In this document: in pieces, positions 26,228 to 35,137 of the stretch | Numbering within the stretch: position 1 is the first letter of the stretch | Layout of the letters: each line of letters begins with the position of its first letter | Origin: Millionella massiliensis | GTDB lineage: Bacteria; Bacteroidota; Bacteroidia; Bacteroidales; Rikenellaceae | Assembly: GCF_900104655.1 (NCBI RefSeq) | Contig: NZ_FNWD01000002.1 | Location: 620,001-684,000, forward strand | Direction of reading: 5' to 3' | DNA length: 64,000 nt | The notes under the pieces: model-generated | Told to the model about the DNA's origin: nothing | The model's input: only the letters and a program-made list of their open reading frames with translations | Database searches by the model: none | Translations under genes and position numbers: made by a program

Positions 26228-26627
26228 TCGTCGCCACAAGCTGCCGTCCCGACGCCCGGTTGCGGAACTCGCACAAATAGATTCCCTGCCAGGTTCCCAG
26301 GTTCAAACGTCCGCGCGTAATCGGTATCGTGACCGATGCACCGACAAGGCTGGTTTTGGCGTGTGCCGGCATATCGTCGTCGCCCTCGAGCGTATGGCGA
26401 TAGTAAGGTTGCCGTTCGGGAACCAGCCGGTCGAAAATCGTACCCATATCGATCTGCACGTCCGAATCGGCATTCTCGTTCAGCGTCAGGGCTGCCGACG
26501 TGTGGCGGATAAACAGGTGGAGCAGTCCCGCATCGGGCAGAGCAGGGAGGTGGGCCAACACTTCGTCGGTTACCAGATGAAAGCCGCGTCCCCGCGGACG
26601 CAGCGTAAAACTCGTTTGTGTTACCAT
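26217..26627 (-). CDS. yjbQ: YjbQ/UPF0047 family protein
   Basis: 136 residues, the usual length. Conserved family stretches are LHLFIRHTSAALTLNENAD, DDMPAHAKTSLVGASVTIPI and GTWQGIYLCEFR. The proteins form trimers and have weak thiamine-phosphate synthase activity in vitro, but their true role is unsettled. The gene tail overlaps the glycosyltransferase by 11 bp tail to tail. A thiamine cluster (thiE-thiL-thiD) lies about 22 kb away. Confidence 0.92.
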   Translation of the reverse strand: MVTQTSFTLRPRGRGFHLVTDEVLAHLPALPDAGLLHLFIRHTSAALTLNENADSDVQIDMGTIFDRLVPERQPYYRHTLEGDDDMPAHAKTSLVGASVTIPITRGRLNLGTWQGIYLCEFRNRASGRQLVATIIG

Positions 26628-26709
26628 GTCCCGAAGGTAACAAATTCATCGCTGCCGGCATCCGCTCTGGCGCAAATCTTGCACTGTTACCGGAGAAACG
26701 ACACTCCCC

Positions 26710-27066
26710 ATGATTGCACATTACCTCAACATGATCGCCACCGGCATCAGCATTATCAGTCTGATAATCGTCACCTATGGGACTTTGGTTGCCACGATTG
26801 CCTTTGTCCGCAACGAGATCGGCCGGGCCACGGGCAGTTACTCGGGGCTGAACATTCGACGACTGCGGGCCTCGTTTGGCACGTATCTGTTACTTGGGCT
26901 GGAATTTCTGATTGCATCGGACATTCTGAAAACCGTTCTCGAACCGGGTCTCAACGAACTGGCCATACTAGGCGGGATCGTGGTATTGCGTACCGTATTA
27001 TCGATTTTCCTAAATCGTGAGATCCGCGATCTGCAAACCGAAGAGCGGGGACAGCAAAACGAATAA
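26710..27066 (+). CDS. DUF1622 family small membrane protein
   Basis: 118 residues with three hydrophobic segments (ISIISLIIVTYGTLVATIAFV, YLLLGLEFLIASDIL, AILGGIVVLRTVLSIFL) and a charged C-terminus; LGLEFLIASDILKTVL and the final FLNREI are typical of DUF1622. Function unknown. It starts 82 bp from the divergent yjbQ. The only terminator-like structures 3' of it are the hairpin repeat units. Confidence 0.88.
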   Translation: MIAHYLNMIATGISIISLIIVTYGTLVATIAFVRNEIGRATGSYSGLNIRRLRASFGTYLLLGLEFLIASDILKTVLEPGLNELAILGGIVVLRTVLSIFLNREIRDLQTEERGQQNE

Positions 27067-27123
27067 GGGAGGTAAGACCATAATAATAACATACAACGGC
27101 TGTTAGAGGTACTATCCCTCATT

Positions 27124-27168
27124 GCTCCGCTACGAACATGGTGCCTTCGGGCACTCCGTCAGAGTGGT
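27124..27168 (+). repeat. Mini hairpin repeat (core deleted)
   Basis: GCTCCGCTACGAACATG runs directly into GGTGCCTTCGGGCAC and CTCCGTCAGAG. The tetraloop hairpin is intact but the long stem region is missing. It begins 58 bp after the DUF1622 stop. Confidence 0.75.
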
Positions 27169-27201
27169 TTCTAACGTCATAAGCGATACGTAGTATCGCA
27201 A

Positions 27202-27424
27202 GCTCCGCCGCGAGCACGCGGACGCCGCCCGCGCAGGGCAGTCGGAGAACGATTTTATCTGAAAAATAGAGCCTGCTCAAAGAGAAACGAACGATTCGCC
27301 GCTAAGCAAATCGTTCGTTTCTCTCTTTTTCGTATTCGCGGGCTTTTGAAGCACAGCATCGCGAACCGTACGGAACCGCCCTCACGCCGGGCGGGCGGTG
27401 CCGCGGGCACTCTGAATAAGGAGT
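27202..27424 (+). repeat. Hairpin repeat unit 6 (full)
   Basis: Full unit in the 707-bp convergent gap between DUF1622 and the copper chaperone. Its 5' linker is the short type with GCGATAC-GTA-GTATCGC (27183-27199). The tetraloop hairpin is GTGCC-GCG-GGCAC, a compensated variant. Central stem GAGAAACGAACGATTCGC type. Confidence 0.9.
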
Positions 27425-27457
27425 TTCTAACGATACAAGCGATACGCAGTATCGCCC

Positions 27458-27681
27458 GCTCCGCCGCGAGCACGCGGACGCCGCCCGCGCAGGGCAGTCG
27501 GAGAACGGTTTTCTCCGAGAATAAAACCCGCTCAAAGAGAGAAGAACGATTCGCCGTTGCGCGAATCGTTCTTCTCTCTCTTTCGCATTTCGCGGGCTTT
27601 TGAGAACACGGGTATCGAGGACAGTCCAGAACTGCCCTCACGCCGGGCAGGCGGTGCCGCGGGCACTCCGTCAGAGGGGTA
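27458..27681 (+). repeat. Hairpin repeat unit 7 (full)
   Basis: Starts 256 bp after unit 6 through the short linker. The central stem is GAGAGAAGAACGATTCGC paired with GCGAATCGTTCTTCTCTC: the change to GAAGAAC is matched by GTTCTTC. It is 93 bp from the copper-chaperone stop, which has no other visible terminator. Confidence 0.9.
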
Positions 27682-27773
27682 TTACCTCAAATAAACGTAA
27701 GCCGAAAGTCAATGTATTACAGGCTTTCTATGAGCACAATATACATGTTCCCACCCGCCCCCATAAGCCGTGA

Positions 27774-27986
27774 CTAACGTATCTCCTCAGCCTTGAAACC
27801 CGCCTCGGTCACAATACGTACGATCTGGTCCGGAGTGAGCGAACTCTCTACCGTCAGCACCCTTTCCGGCACACTGAGATCCACCGACCAACTGCCGGCC
27901 GATACCCCGTTCTGTTCCAGCGCCGCCCCGATCTTCGCCGAGCAGCCGCCACATTTCGCATTGGTTTTGAATTTACAAGTAGCCAT
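27774..27986 (-). CDS. copZ: Heavy-metal-associated (HMA) domain protein, copper chaperone CopZ-like
   Basis: 70 residues, one HMA domain with the metal-binding motif KCGGCSAKI (Cys12, Cys15). The central ESSLTPDQIVRIVTEAGFKAE matches the second half of the ferredoxin-like fold. It lies 27 bp after the copA stop in the same direction, so it probably hands Cu(I) to CopA. The CGGC motif differs from the CopZ consensus CxxC with Met, so the metal could be another soft ion. Confidence 0.85.
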   Translation of the reverse strand: MATCKFKTNAKCGGCSAKIGAALEQNGVSAGSWSVDLSVPERVLTVESSLTPDQIVRIVTEAGFKAEEIR

Positions 27987-28013
27987 TTTTCATTTTGTTT
28001 TAACTGTCAAACA

Positions 28014-30242
28014 CTAAGATTTACGCCATTTGAGCCGCAGGCTGTTGGTCACCACCGATACCGAACTGAAAGCCATGGCCGCACTGGCCCACATCGGGTC
28101 GAGCAACACCCCGTAAGCAGGGAAGAGCACACCTGCCGCAATCGGAATCCCGATCACATTGTAAATAAAGGCCCAAAAGAGATTTTGCCGGATCAGCCGT
28201 ACCGTCCGATGCGACAGCGTGATGGCCGTGGGCAACAACGTCAAATCGGAGGTCATCAACGTCACCATGGCCACATCCATCGCAATATCGGTTCCTTGTC
28301 CCATCGCCACGCTCACCTCGGCACGAGCCAGCGCCTGTGAATCGTTGATACCGTCGCCCACCATCGCCACCCGCGCACCTGCCGTCTGCAACCGTTTCAC
28401 ATACTCCTCCTTGTCGCCGGGCAACACTTCGGCCTCAAAATGGTCGATTCCCAACTCACGTGCAACAGCGGCAGCCGTTTTGCGCCCGTCTCCCGTCAGC
28501 ATATGCACCTCAATACCCATCCATTTCAATGTGCGCACCGCCTCAATCGAAGTTCGTTTGACCGGATCGGAAATAGCCGCCACAGCCACCAGTTCACCAT
28601 CTCGCCCGTACCAAATCACGCTCATTCCAGCCTCCTGCCACCGTTCAGCCTGTCCCGTCGCTCCGGCCGGCAGTGCAGAAAGCCGTTCTTCGGCCAACGC
28701 CCGACTACCCACCCAATAGGTTGCCCCACCACTTTCGACTTCGAGTCCCCGACCCGTCACACTGCGAAACGTACTGAGTTCCGCTGTCATAACCTGTACG
28801 CTTTCACTTTCCAACGCCCGTACCACAGCCGTCGCTAACGGATGCTCCGACCGGTGTTCGGCAGCCAGTAAAACGGCCTGTGCTGACGGCCGTTCCGAAT
28901 CCGGAACCAGCCACAGCCAATTCGTAACCGTCGGACGCCCTTCGGTCAGTGTCCCCGTTTTATCGAGCACCACCGTATCGACGTGGCAAAGATTCTCCAA
29001 TGCATAAGCATCCTTAATCAGAATATGCCGTTCGGCCGCCTTGCCGATACCGACCATCAGGGCCGTGGGCGTGGCCAGCCCCAACGCACACGGACAGGCG
29101 ATCACCAACACCGAAACAGCCGAAAGCAGGGCACTGGTCAACACCGCCGTGCCACCGATTGCCATCCACACGACGAACGTCACCAACGACAGCCCAATCA
29201 CCGTCGGAACAAAGACCGCACTCACCCGGTCCACAATACGCTGAACAGGAGCCTTGCTTCCCTGCGCCTGCTGCACCATTTCGACAATACGAGCCAATAC
29301 CGTCGCCATCCCCACAGCCTGAGCTTCGAGCACAAAGGCCCCCTTCTGGTTGATGGTTCCGGCCAACACGCGATCTCCGGAGGATTTCCCCACAGGTAAC
29401 GGTTCCCCGCTAATCATGCTCTCATCCACATACGAGGCACCCTCGATCAACACACCGTCCACCGGGATTCGCTCACCGGGACGCACCCCTACACGATTGC
29501 CGGGGCGCAACTGTGCAATCGGAACCTCACGTTCCGTACCGTCCGCTTCCACCAGACGTGCCGTCTTGGGTTGCAACCCCATCAACTTGCGAATGGCCGA
29601 CGAGGTACTGCCCTTGGCCCGTTCTTCGAGCGTCTTGCCCAACAACACAAAGGCTACGATCATCGATGCCGCCTCGTAATAGACATGCGGTTCGAGCCCC
29701 CGTTCAGACCACACCTGCGGGAAGAGGGTATTGAACAGACTGAAAAGAAAAGCGATCGAGGTACTGAGTGCCACGAGCGTATCCATATTGGCTTTGCCGT
29801 GTCGGGCCTGCCGCCAACCGGTAAGATAGAAACTGCGCCCCGAAAACAGCAGTACGGGCAGCGTCAGCACCAGCTGCACCCACGGTGACCACGCCTCGTG
29901 CATCCACACCATGCCGCACAACATCAGCGGTACGCAAAGTCCCCAGGCCACGATGGTTCGCCGCAGGAGCGAACGGTAATGCTTGCGTTGTTCCTGCTCC
30001 TGACGCTCAGCGACATTCTCCTCTTCGACGATCAAATCGTAACCGGCAGCCTGCACGGCCTGCTGCATCACGGCGGGGGTAATCACCGCCGGATCGTACT
30101 CGACCTGCAGGGTCCCGGCCGCAAAATTGACATTTGCCGCCTGCACCCCTTCGAGCCCCCGGACGGTGCTCTCCACATTGGCCGCACAGACGGCGCAACT
30201 CATCTCCAGCACCGGGATGGTTCGTTTTTCAACATTTTTCAT
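28014..30242 (-). CDS. copA: Copper-translocating P-type ATPase CopA
   Basis: 742 residues from the ATG at 30242; the longer frame overlaps the divergent gene. One N-terminal HMA domain with CAVC (Cys16, Cys19). P1B-ATPase motifs: SGEP (278-281), membrane CPC (383-385), phosphorylated Asp427 in DKTGT, SEHP (465-468) and GDGIND (629-634). The last membrane segment ends with [15 protein letters not shown], diagnostic of Cu(I) pumps. It exports copper from the cytoplasm. A TATCTTTG box lies 15 nt upstream, and copZ follows in the operon. Confidence 0.95.
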   Translation of the reverse strand: MKNVEKRTIPVLEMSCAVCAANVESTVRGLEGVQAANVNFAAGTLQVEYDPAVITPAVMQQAVQAAGYDLIVEEENVAERQEQEQRKHYRSLLRRTIVAWGLCVPLMLCGMVWMHEAWSPWVQLVLTLPVLLFSGRSFYLTGWRQARHGKANMDTLVALSTSIAFLFSLFNTLFPQVWSERGLEPHVYYEAASMIVAFVLLGKTLEERAKGSTSSAIRKLMGLQPKTARLVEADGTEREVPIAQLRPGNRVGVRPGERIPVDGVLIEGASYVDESMISGEPLPVGKSSGDRVLAGTINQKGAFVLEAQAVGMATVLARIVEMVQQAQGSKAPVQRIVDRVSAVFVPTVIGLSLVTFVVWMAIGGTAVLTSALLSAVSVLVIACPCALGLATPTALMVGIGKAAERHILIKDAYALENLCHVDTVVLDKTGTLTEGRPTVTNWLWLVPDSERPSAQAVLLAAEHRSEHPLATAVVRALESESVQVMTAELSTFRSVTGRGLEVESGGATYWVGSRALAEERLSALPAGATGQAERWQEAGMSVIWYGRDGELVAVAAISDPVKRTSIEAVRTLKWMGIEVHMLTGDGRKTAAAVARELGIDHFEAEVLPGDKEEYVKRLQTAGARVAMVGDGINDSQALARAEVSVAMGQGTDIAMDVAMVTLMTSDLTLLPTAITLSHRTVRLIRQNLFWAFIYNVIGIPIAAGVLFPAYGVLLDPMWASAAMAFSSVSVVTNSLRLKWRKS

Positions 30243-30256
30243 AACTTCGTGAAGGG

Positions 30257-30264
30257 CAAAGATA
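30257..30264 (-). promoter_or_regulatory. -7 promoter element of copA
   Basis: CAAAGATA on the plus strand reads TATCTTTG toward copA, 15 nt before the ATG. The whole divergent gap is 37 bp, so promoter parts of copA and of the glycosylase gene must overlap. Confidence 0.65.
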
Positions 30265-30279
30265 ACCCCGGACAAATTT

Positions 30280-30777
30280 ATGGAAATTCTGCACAGTTTC
30301 GACCCGGTCGTTACACCAGCCAGCCGCATCCTGATCCTCGGCACCATGCCGGGCGTGGCGTCGCTGCGCAAACAGGAGTATTACGGTTTCCCGCATAACG
30401 CTTTCTGGAGAATCATTGCAGCACTGGCCGATCACGACACGGTGCCTGACGTTTACGAAGAGCGACTGGAAATGATACGCCGCGGCGGCATGGCACTATG
30501 GGACGTTTGCCACAGTTGCCGGCGCGTGGGTAGCCTGGACAGCAACATTTTGGACGAGGTTCCGAACGACATTGTCGCTCTGCTCGACAGTCACCCCTCC
30601 ATCCAGACCGTCGTGTTCAACGGCACTCCGGCCCACAAGCTCTTTAAACGACACATCGGAATGAAAACATTGGAGGGTAGGGAAGTGTTGGTGATGCCCT
30701 CGACCAGTCCGGCCAACGCTTCGTGGTCCTACGAGCGCAAACTCGCCGCATGGTCAGTACTCAAAACACGTTTTTAG
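30280..30777 (+). CDS. Uracil-DNA glycosylase superfamily, probable DNA-deoxyinosine glycosylase (family 6)
   Basis: 165 residues. Motif A appears as [28 protein letters not shown], which fits family 6 (hypoxanthine-DNA glycosylase), and the distal loop is [20 protein letters not shown]. Such enzymes remove deaminated adenine (hypoxanthine) from DNA as the first step of base excision repair. Divergent from copA. Assignment to family 6 rather than Mug-type is by motif memory. Confidence 0.82.
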   Translation: MEILHSFDPVVTPASRILILGTMPGVASLRKQEYYGFPHNAFWRIIAALADHDTVPDVYEERLEMIRRGGMALWDVCHSCRRVGSLDSNILDEVPNDIVALLDSHPSIQTVVFNGTPAHKLFKRHIGMKTLEGREVLVMPSTSPANASWSYERKLAAWSVLKTRF

Positions 30778-30868
30778 AGCCATTTTACGCTACGCCAGAC
30801 TATTTGCAGACACAAGAAATCAGCGAACCACCACCGCCGGAGTACGAAAACTTTCGTATTCTGTTTAT

Positions 30869-31056
30869 TTTGAGGTAATACCACTCTGACGGGGTGGCCG
30901 AAGTCACCGCCCGCCCGGCGTGAGGGTAGTTCCGTACGGTTCTTTTGATCGGAGGATGAATCGTTCGGTTTGCTTCACGGCGAACCGTCCGATGTGCTCC
31001 CGGGCCACGTTCTTCGACTGCGCTGCCGCGCGGGCCCCGCGTGCTCGCGGTGGAGC
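30869..31056 (-). repeat. Hairpin repeat unit 8 (full length but different central hairpin)
   Basis: First of three tandem units in the 864-bp convergent gap between the glycosylase and the EamA transporter. Flanking modules are standard, with the GC-arm variant of unit 5. The central part is unrelated to the family stem: ATCGTTCGGTT and AACCGTCCGAT form a shorter hairpin instead. Followed by the short linker GCGATAC-TAC-GTATCGC. Confidence 0.85.
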
Positions 31057-31089
31057 AGGCGATACTACGTATCGCTTGTATCGTTAGAA

Positions 31090-31266
31090 ACTCCTCATTC
31101 GGAGTGCCCGAAGGCACCGCCTGCCCGGCGTGAGGGCAGTTCCGTACGGTTCTTTTGATCGGGGGATGGATCGGACGGTTTGCCTCACGGTGAACCGACC
31201 GATATGCTCCCGCGCCAAGTTCTTCGACTGCGCTGCCGCGCGGGCCCCGCGTGCTCGCGGTGGAGC
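31090..31266 (-). repeat. Hairpin repeat unit 9 (different central hairpin)
   Basis: Same alternative centre as unit 8, here ATCGGACGGTT with AACCGACCGAT. The position that differs from unit 8 differs on both arms. The tetraloop hairpin is GTGCC-CGAA-GGCAC on the plus strand. Period to unit 8 is 221 bp, shorter because of the smaller centre. Confidence 0.85.
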
Positions 31267-31299
31267 AGGCGATACTGCGTATCGCTTGTGGCGTTAGAA

Positions 31300-31529
31300 A
31301 CTCCTCATTCGGGGTGCCCGAAGGCATCGCCCGCCCGGCGTGAGGGCAGTTCCGTACTGTCCGCGAAGAACAGCAATGTATTTAGAAAAGCCCGCGAACG
31401 CTTTAAGAGAGAAACGAACGATTTGCCCAGCGGCCGAATCGTTCGTTTCTCTTTGAGCGGGATTTGTTCTCAGATAAACCGTTCTCTGACTGCCCTGCGC
31501 GGGCGGCGACCGCGTGCTCGCGGCGGAGC
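31300..31529 (-). repeat. Hairpin repeat unit 10 (full)
   Basis: Standard unit with the usual long central stem. Over about 180 bp it is almost identical to unit 13 (34531-34762), 3.2 kb away. Its GC arm is followed by the short-linker hairpin GCGATAC-TAC-GTATCGC. Confidence 0.9.
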
Positions 31530-31560
31530 ATGCGATACTACGTATCGCTTATGCGTTAGA

Positions 31561-31587
31561 AACCACTCTGTCGGAGTGCCCGCAGCA
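31561..31587 (-). repeat. Hairpin repeat fragment
   Basis: CCACTCTGTCGGAGTG and GTGCCCGCAGC, the start of a unit, then homology ends. It lies 55 bp from the EamA gene end. Confidence 0.6.
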
Positions 31588-31641
31588 GAACAATAAAGAT
31601 AACACCCCGTTACATGATATGAATTCCAACACACCCCAATG

Positions 31642-32583
31642 TTAGGCTGCCCGTTTTTTACGAATTCGCGGCAGTTTGGGAAACAACTTCCGGAAACGGA
31701 GCAGATACGCACCAATCCGTCCACCGGCAATAATCATGGTCACAGCTACAACAATCAACACAATCCCCCCGACAATACGAGGCGTAAGCGCTTCGCCAAA
31801 AATCATCACTCCGAAAAATACAGCCGTCAGAGGCTCCAAAGCACCTAGAATGGCCGTCGGCGTCGATCCGATATATTGAATGGCAATGGTGGTCGATACG
31901 AACGACACGACTGTCGGCAATACAGCCAGGGCGACCAGATTCAGCCAATGGTACCAGTGTGCCGGTACGCAGAGCCCGGAACCTACTCCAACCCGCACCA
32001 CAAAGACGGAAAACCCGAATAACAGGGCGTAAAATGTCAATTTAACGGTAGGAACTTCTCGCACCCGCGGCAAATTGACCCCAACCATATAAATGGCATA
32101 AGAGAGCGACGAAGCCATCACCAGCGCCACTCCGGCCAGACTGAGCGTCGCATCCCCGTCACCTTTGTACAGCATGGCAATACCGACCAACGCCAGAGCA
32201 ATACACATGACCGTCAACAGCGAGATCTTCTCCTTGAAAAAAATCGCCATGATGAGCGCCACCAAAATCGGATAGACGAAGAGCAGGGTAGAGGCAATCC
32301 CGGCCGCCATATAGGTATAACTCAGAAAGAGTGTCAGCGACGAACAGGCCATCAGCAAACCAAGTACAACCAGTGCCGGCAATTCACGCCGAGTCAACCG
32401 GAAGTCACGGCCTCGCCAACGAATCATCGCCCACAGGATCGGAATAGCCAACAGATAACGGAAAAAGAGAACAGAATCGGCATCCATCCCATCCTGATAC
32501 AGAGGGAGGGCAAATAGAGGGTTCATCCCATAGGTGGCGGCAGCCACGGCCCCATAAATGTATCCTTTGGTCTTATTGTTCAT
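31642..32583 (-). CDS. DMT-superfamily transporter, EamA type
   Basis: 313 residues from the ATG at 32583, where MNNKTKGYIYGAVAAATYGMNPLFALPLY gives the usual EamA start; upstream codons run into a hairpin repeat. Ten hydrophobic segments arranged as two EamA repeats, with the second-repeat hallmark LGALEPLTAVFFGVMIFGEALTPRIVGGIVLIVVAV. These carriers move small metabolites or amino acids, usually outward; the substrate is not predictable. The C-terminus is very basic (RFRKLFPKLPRIRKKRAA). Confidence 0.9.
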   Translation of the reverse strand: MNNKTKGYIYGAVAAATYGMNPLFALPLYQDGMDADSVLFFRYLLAIPILWAMIRWRGRDFRLTRRELPALVVLGLLMACSSLTLFLSYTYMAAGIASTLLFVYPILVALIMAIFFKEKISLLTVMCIALALVGIAMLYKGDGDATLSLAGVALVMASSLSYAIYMVGVNLPRVREVPTVKLTFYALLFGFSVFVVRVGVGSGLCVPAHWYHWLNLVALAVLPTVVSFVSTTIAIQYIGSTPTAILGALEPLTAVFFGVMIFGEALTPRIVGGIVLIVVAVTMIIAGGRIGAYLLRFRKLFPKLPRIRKKRAA

Positions 32584-32605
32584 GGTTCTTGCGGATTTTC
32601 GGGCG

Positions 32606-32613
32606 CAAAGATA
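32606..32613 (-). promoter_or_regulatory. -7 promoter element of the EamA transporter
   Basis: CAAAGATA on the plus strand reads TATCTTTG, 23 nt upstream of the start codon at 32583. Confidence 0.65.
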
Positions 32614-32788
32614 AGCCTTGGCACGGTTATCCCCTCCCCACAGAAGCATATTTGACTCAAAAAGCGCATAATTCACATGGGGACCATCCTCGACTGTCCT
32701 TTTTGCGCGACACAGAAAGTCAAGAAAATAGGTGTGAGCCTCAATCAGCCGTATTACATAAACTTGGGTATGACATTCATTCGAAGTA

Positions 32789-33015
32789 ATACCATTCATT
32801 CGGTGTGGCCGAAGCCACCGCCTGCCCGGCGTGAGGGCAGTTCCGTACTGCTCTCGATACTGTATGCAAAAAGCCCGCGAATACGGAAAAACGAGAGCAA
32901 CGAACGATTCGGCCGTTGGGCAAATCGTTCGTTGCTCTATAAGCGGGATTTATTCTCAGATAAACCGTTCTCCGACTGCCCTGCGCGGGCGGCGGCCGCG
33001 TGCTCGCGGCGGAGC
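32789..33015 (-). repeat. Hairpin repeat unit 11 (full)
   Basis: One of two units in the only divergent gap that carries the repeat (EamA/DUF3089, 843 bp). Its central stem has GAGCAACGAACGATT paired with AATCGTTCGTTGCTC: the A-to-C change of the common GAGAAACG is matched by G on the other arm. Followed by the short linker GCGATAC-TAT-GTATCGC. Confidence 0.9.
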
Positions 33016-33048
33016 GTGCGATACTATGTATCGCATGTATCGTTATAA

Positions 33049-33269
33049 ACCATTCATTCGGAGTGCCCGAAGGCACCGCCCGCCCGGCGTGAGGGCAGTT
33101 CCGTACTGTGCGCAATGTTGCTTCAAAAAGTCCACGAAGGCAATAAAGAGAGCAACGAATGATTCGTCGTTGCACGAATCATTCGTTGCTCTTTAAGCGA
33201 GATTTATTCTCAGATAAACCGTTCTCCGACTGCCCTGCGCGGGCGGCGGCCGCGTGCTCGCGGCGGAGC
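33049..33269 (-). repeat. Hairpin repeat unit 12 (full)
   Basis: Starts 260 bp after unit 11. Central stem arms AGAGCAACGAATGATTCGT and ACGAATCATTCGTTGCTCT are perfectly complementary over 19 bp although they differ from the family consensus at several positions. Confidence 0.9.
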
Positions 33270-33397
33270 GATGAGGGAAGGGTACTGCCCTAAGATCAAA
33301 GACACAAAACACCCTCATCCAAGACATACGCTTCTCGGGCATTCTCCCCCAGGGAGCATCACCTGTTCGCGACACGCACAGCCCAAACAATTTTAAG

Positions 33398-33405
33398 TAC
33401 ATTTG
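33398..33405 (+). promoter_or_regulatory. -7 promoter element of the DUF3089 gene
   Basis: TACATTTG, 21 nt before the ATG at 33427. No TTTG was found at -33. Confidence 0.55.
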
Positions 33406-33426
33406 TGCCGATTATATCATCCGCTT

Positions 33427-34497
33427 ATGAAACGTAACCTCCTGTTGATCGTTTGGTCCATCACCTATGTGATCATACTGACCGGTTGTCGACACGCCAA
33501 CCCGCAACCTCACCCCACCCCGACAGCTCCGGACTACGCCTCGGCCGAGAACTGGTTCGAAGGCGAGAGCATCGACCCCACTAAAAAATACGATGTGTTC
33601 TACATCGTTCCGACATGCGTATTCGACTGGACCGACGAAACAGGAAACGTATGCCACTACATGGATGTCCACAACGTTTCACACCGCCAGCAGGTTTCCG
33701 GTCCGCTCCATCTGGCACGCGGTATCTTTGCCGACGAGGCTAACTTTTTCGCTCCATACTACCGCCAAATCACCCTCGAATCATGGATGGAGAGCGACAG
33801 CGTGATCGAGTCACGCTTTCAACTCGCATACGACGATATTCAGGCCGCTTTCCACTACTTTCTAGAACACCTTAACCAGGGACGTCCTTTCATTCTGGCG
33901 GGACACAGCCAGGGCGGCAAGGCCGTGATCGAACTGCTCAAACGCGAAATGACGGACGAAACCTATCACCGCATGATTGCGGCCTATCCACTGGGTTACC
34001 CGGTCCGAACGACAGACGTTTCACCCTATATGGTTCCTGCCACGGATGCGGGGAGCACCGGTGTGTTCGTTACGTTCAACTCCGTATCGGCTCCCGACCG
34101 GCTGCCTCCATTGTTGTCGGGCAGTCGGGCAGCCATCAACCCGCTCAACTGGCGCACCGACACCGTCACAGCACCTGCGAGCGACCATCTTGGTTCCGTG
34201 TTCATGTCCTCCGACGGCACCATTACGTCCGAAGAGCAACATGTACTTTCGGCTCGTTTGGATACGGCAACGCAAGCACTGATCGTATCAGGCGCTGACC
34301 CGATGAAATATTACGTACCGTCATTGGCCGATCTGTTTCCGCCGGGCAATTATCACGTGGTAGAGCTCAACTTCTTTTACCGCAACCTGCAACAGAACGT
34401 AAAGCAACGTGCTACAACCTATTTTGGACGTACCGCAACTCTCTATAACCACCAGAAACAAGAGATAGGGATAGGGATGTCTTCAACAGCCCGATAA
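33427..34497 (+). CDS. DUF3089 alpha/beta-hydrolase-like lipoprotein
   Basis: 356 residues from the ATG at 33427, selected for its lipoprotein signal (WSITYVIILTGC, Cys21). The hydrolase nucleophile elbow is GHSQGG with Ser161. Other DUF3089 features are DVFYIVPTCVFDW near the start, the cap region with RQITLESWM, and a C-terminal His in NYHVVELNFFYRNL. Probably a periplasmic or surface esterase or lipase; substrate unknown. Its 3' end is 33 bp from a hairpin repeat unit, and no other terminator is seen. Confidence 0.87.
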   Translation: MKRNLLLIVWSITYVIILTGCRHANPQPHPTPTAPDYASAENWFEGESIDPTKKYDVFYIVPTCVFDWTDETGNVCHYMDVHNVSHRQQVSGPLHLARGIFADEANFFAPYYRQITLESWMESDSVIESRFQLAYDDIQAAFHYFLEHLNQGRPFILAGHSQGGKAVIELLKREMTDETYHRMIAAYPLGYPVRTTDVSPYMVPATDAGSTGVFVTFNSVSAPDRLPPLLSGSRAAINPLNWRTDTVTAPASDHLGSVFMSSDGTITSEEQHVLSARLDTATQALIVSGADPMKYYVPSLADLFPPGNYHVVELNFFYRNLQQNVKQRATTYFGRTATLYNHQKQEIGIGMSSTAR

Positions 34498-34530
34498 GAT
34501 TAACTTGTGGTATTACATCTATTCGAGGCA

Positions 34531-34762
34531 ATACCCCTCTGACGGAGTGGCCGAAGCCACCGCCCGCCCGGCGTGAGGGCAGTTCCGGACTGTCCGCGAA
34601 GAACAGCAATGTATTTAGAAAAGCCCGCGAACGCTTTAAGAGAGAAACGAACGATTTGCCCAGCGGCCGAATTGTTCGTTTCTCTTTGAGCGGGATTTGT
34701 TCTCAGATAAACCGTTCTCTGACTGCCCTGCGCGGGCGGCGGCCGCGTGCTCGCGGCGGAGC
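34531..34762 (-). repeat. Hairpin repeat unit 13 (full)
   Basis: Single unit between the DUF3089 gene and tRNA-Lys. Near-identical to unit 10 across the tetraloop arm, central stem and GC arm. The hairpin after it is GCGATGC-TCT-GCATCGC, against GCGATAC-TAC-GTATCGC after unit 10: one base pair exchanged for another. Confidence 0.9.
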
Positions 34763-34858
34763 GTGCGATGCTCTGCATCGCCTGTTACTGTCTTTGTTAA
34801 GGGAAATGCTATCTGAAGTGTCCGGAAACGATAAAGTACTTCCAGTAGCGCAAAAACA

Positions 34859-34890
34859 AAAAAGAGGCAATCATAAGACTGCCTCTTTTT
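34859..34890 (-). terminator. Terminator of tRNA-Lys
   Basis: Inverted repeat AAAAAGAGGCA/TGCCTCTTTTT around a 10-nt loop, 5 bp after the tRNA end. The minus strand continues TTTTTTGTTTTTG. Confidence 0.88.
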
Positions 34891-34894
34891 TGCG

Positions 34895-34967
34895 TGATCC
34901 CGCTGGGGCTCGAACCCAGGACCCCAACATTAAAAGTGTTGTGCTCTACCAACTGAGCTACGGAATC
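34895..34967 (-). tRNA. tRNA-Lys (anticodon TTT)
   Basis: On the minus strand: acceptor GATTCCG/CGGGATC (one G-U pair), D-arm TAGCTCAGTTGGTAGAGC, anticodon stem CAACA/TGTTG around CTTTTAA (anticodon TTT), and T-arm GGGTTCGAGCCCC. CCA is not encoded; the discriminator base is A. Confidence 0.95.
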
Positions 34968-35137
34968 ATCCTCTTACATTAGAGCAACTGTTCCCTTCAA
35001 TTGCGGTGCAAAGGTATGCTTTCCTTTCCGTTTTTCCAAATATTATCGAAAATTTTTCAAAAGAAAAAATCGGCTGGCGCATCGACTCCGATGAAAACCA
35101 ACCGATTATCACTTTAGCATTTCAATGCAACGATCCG

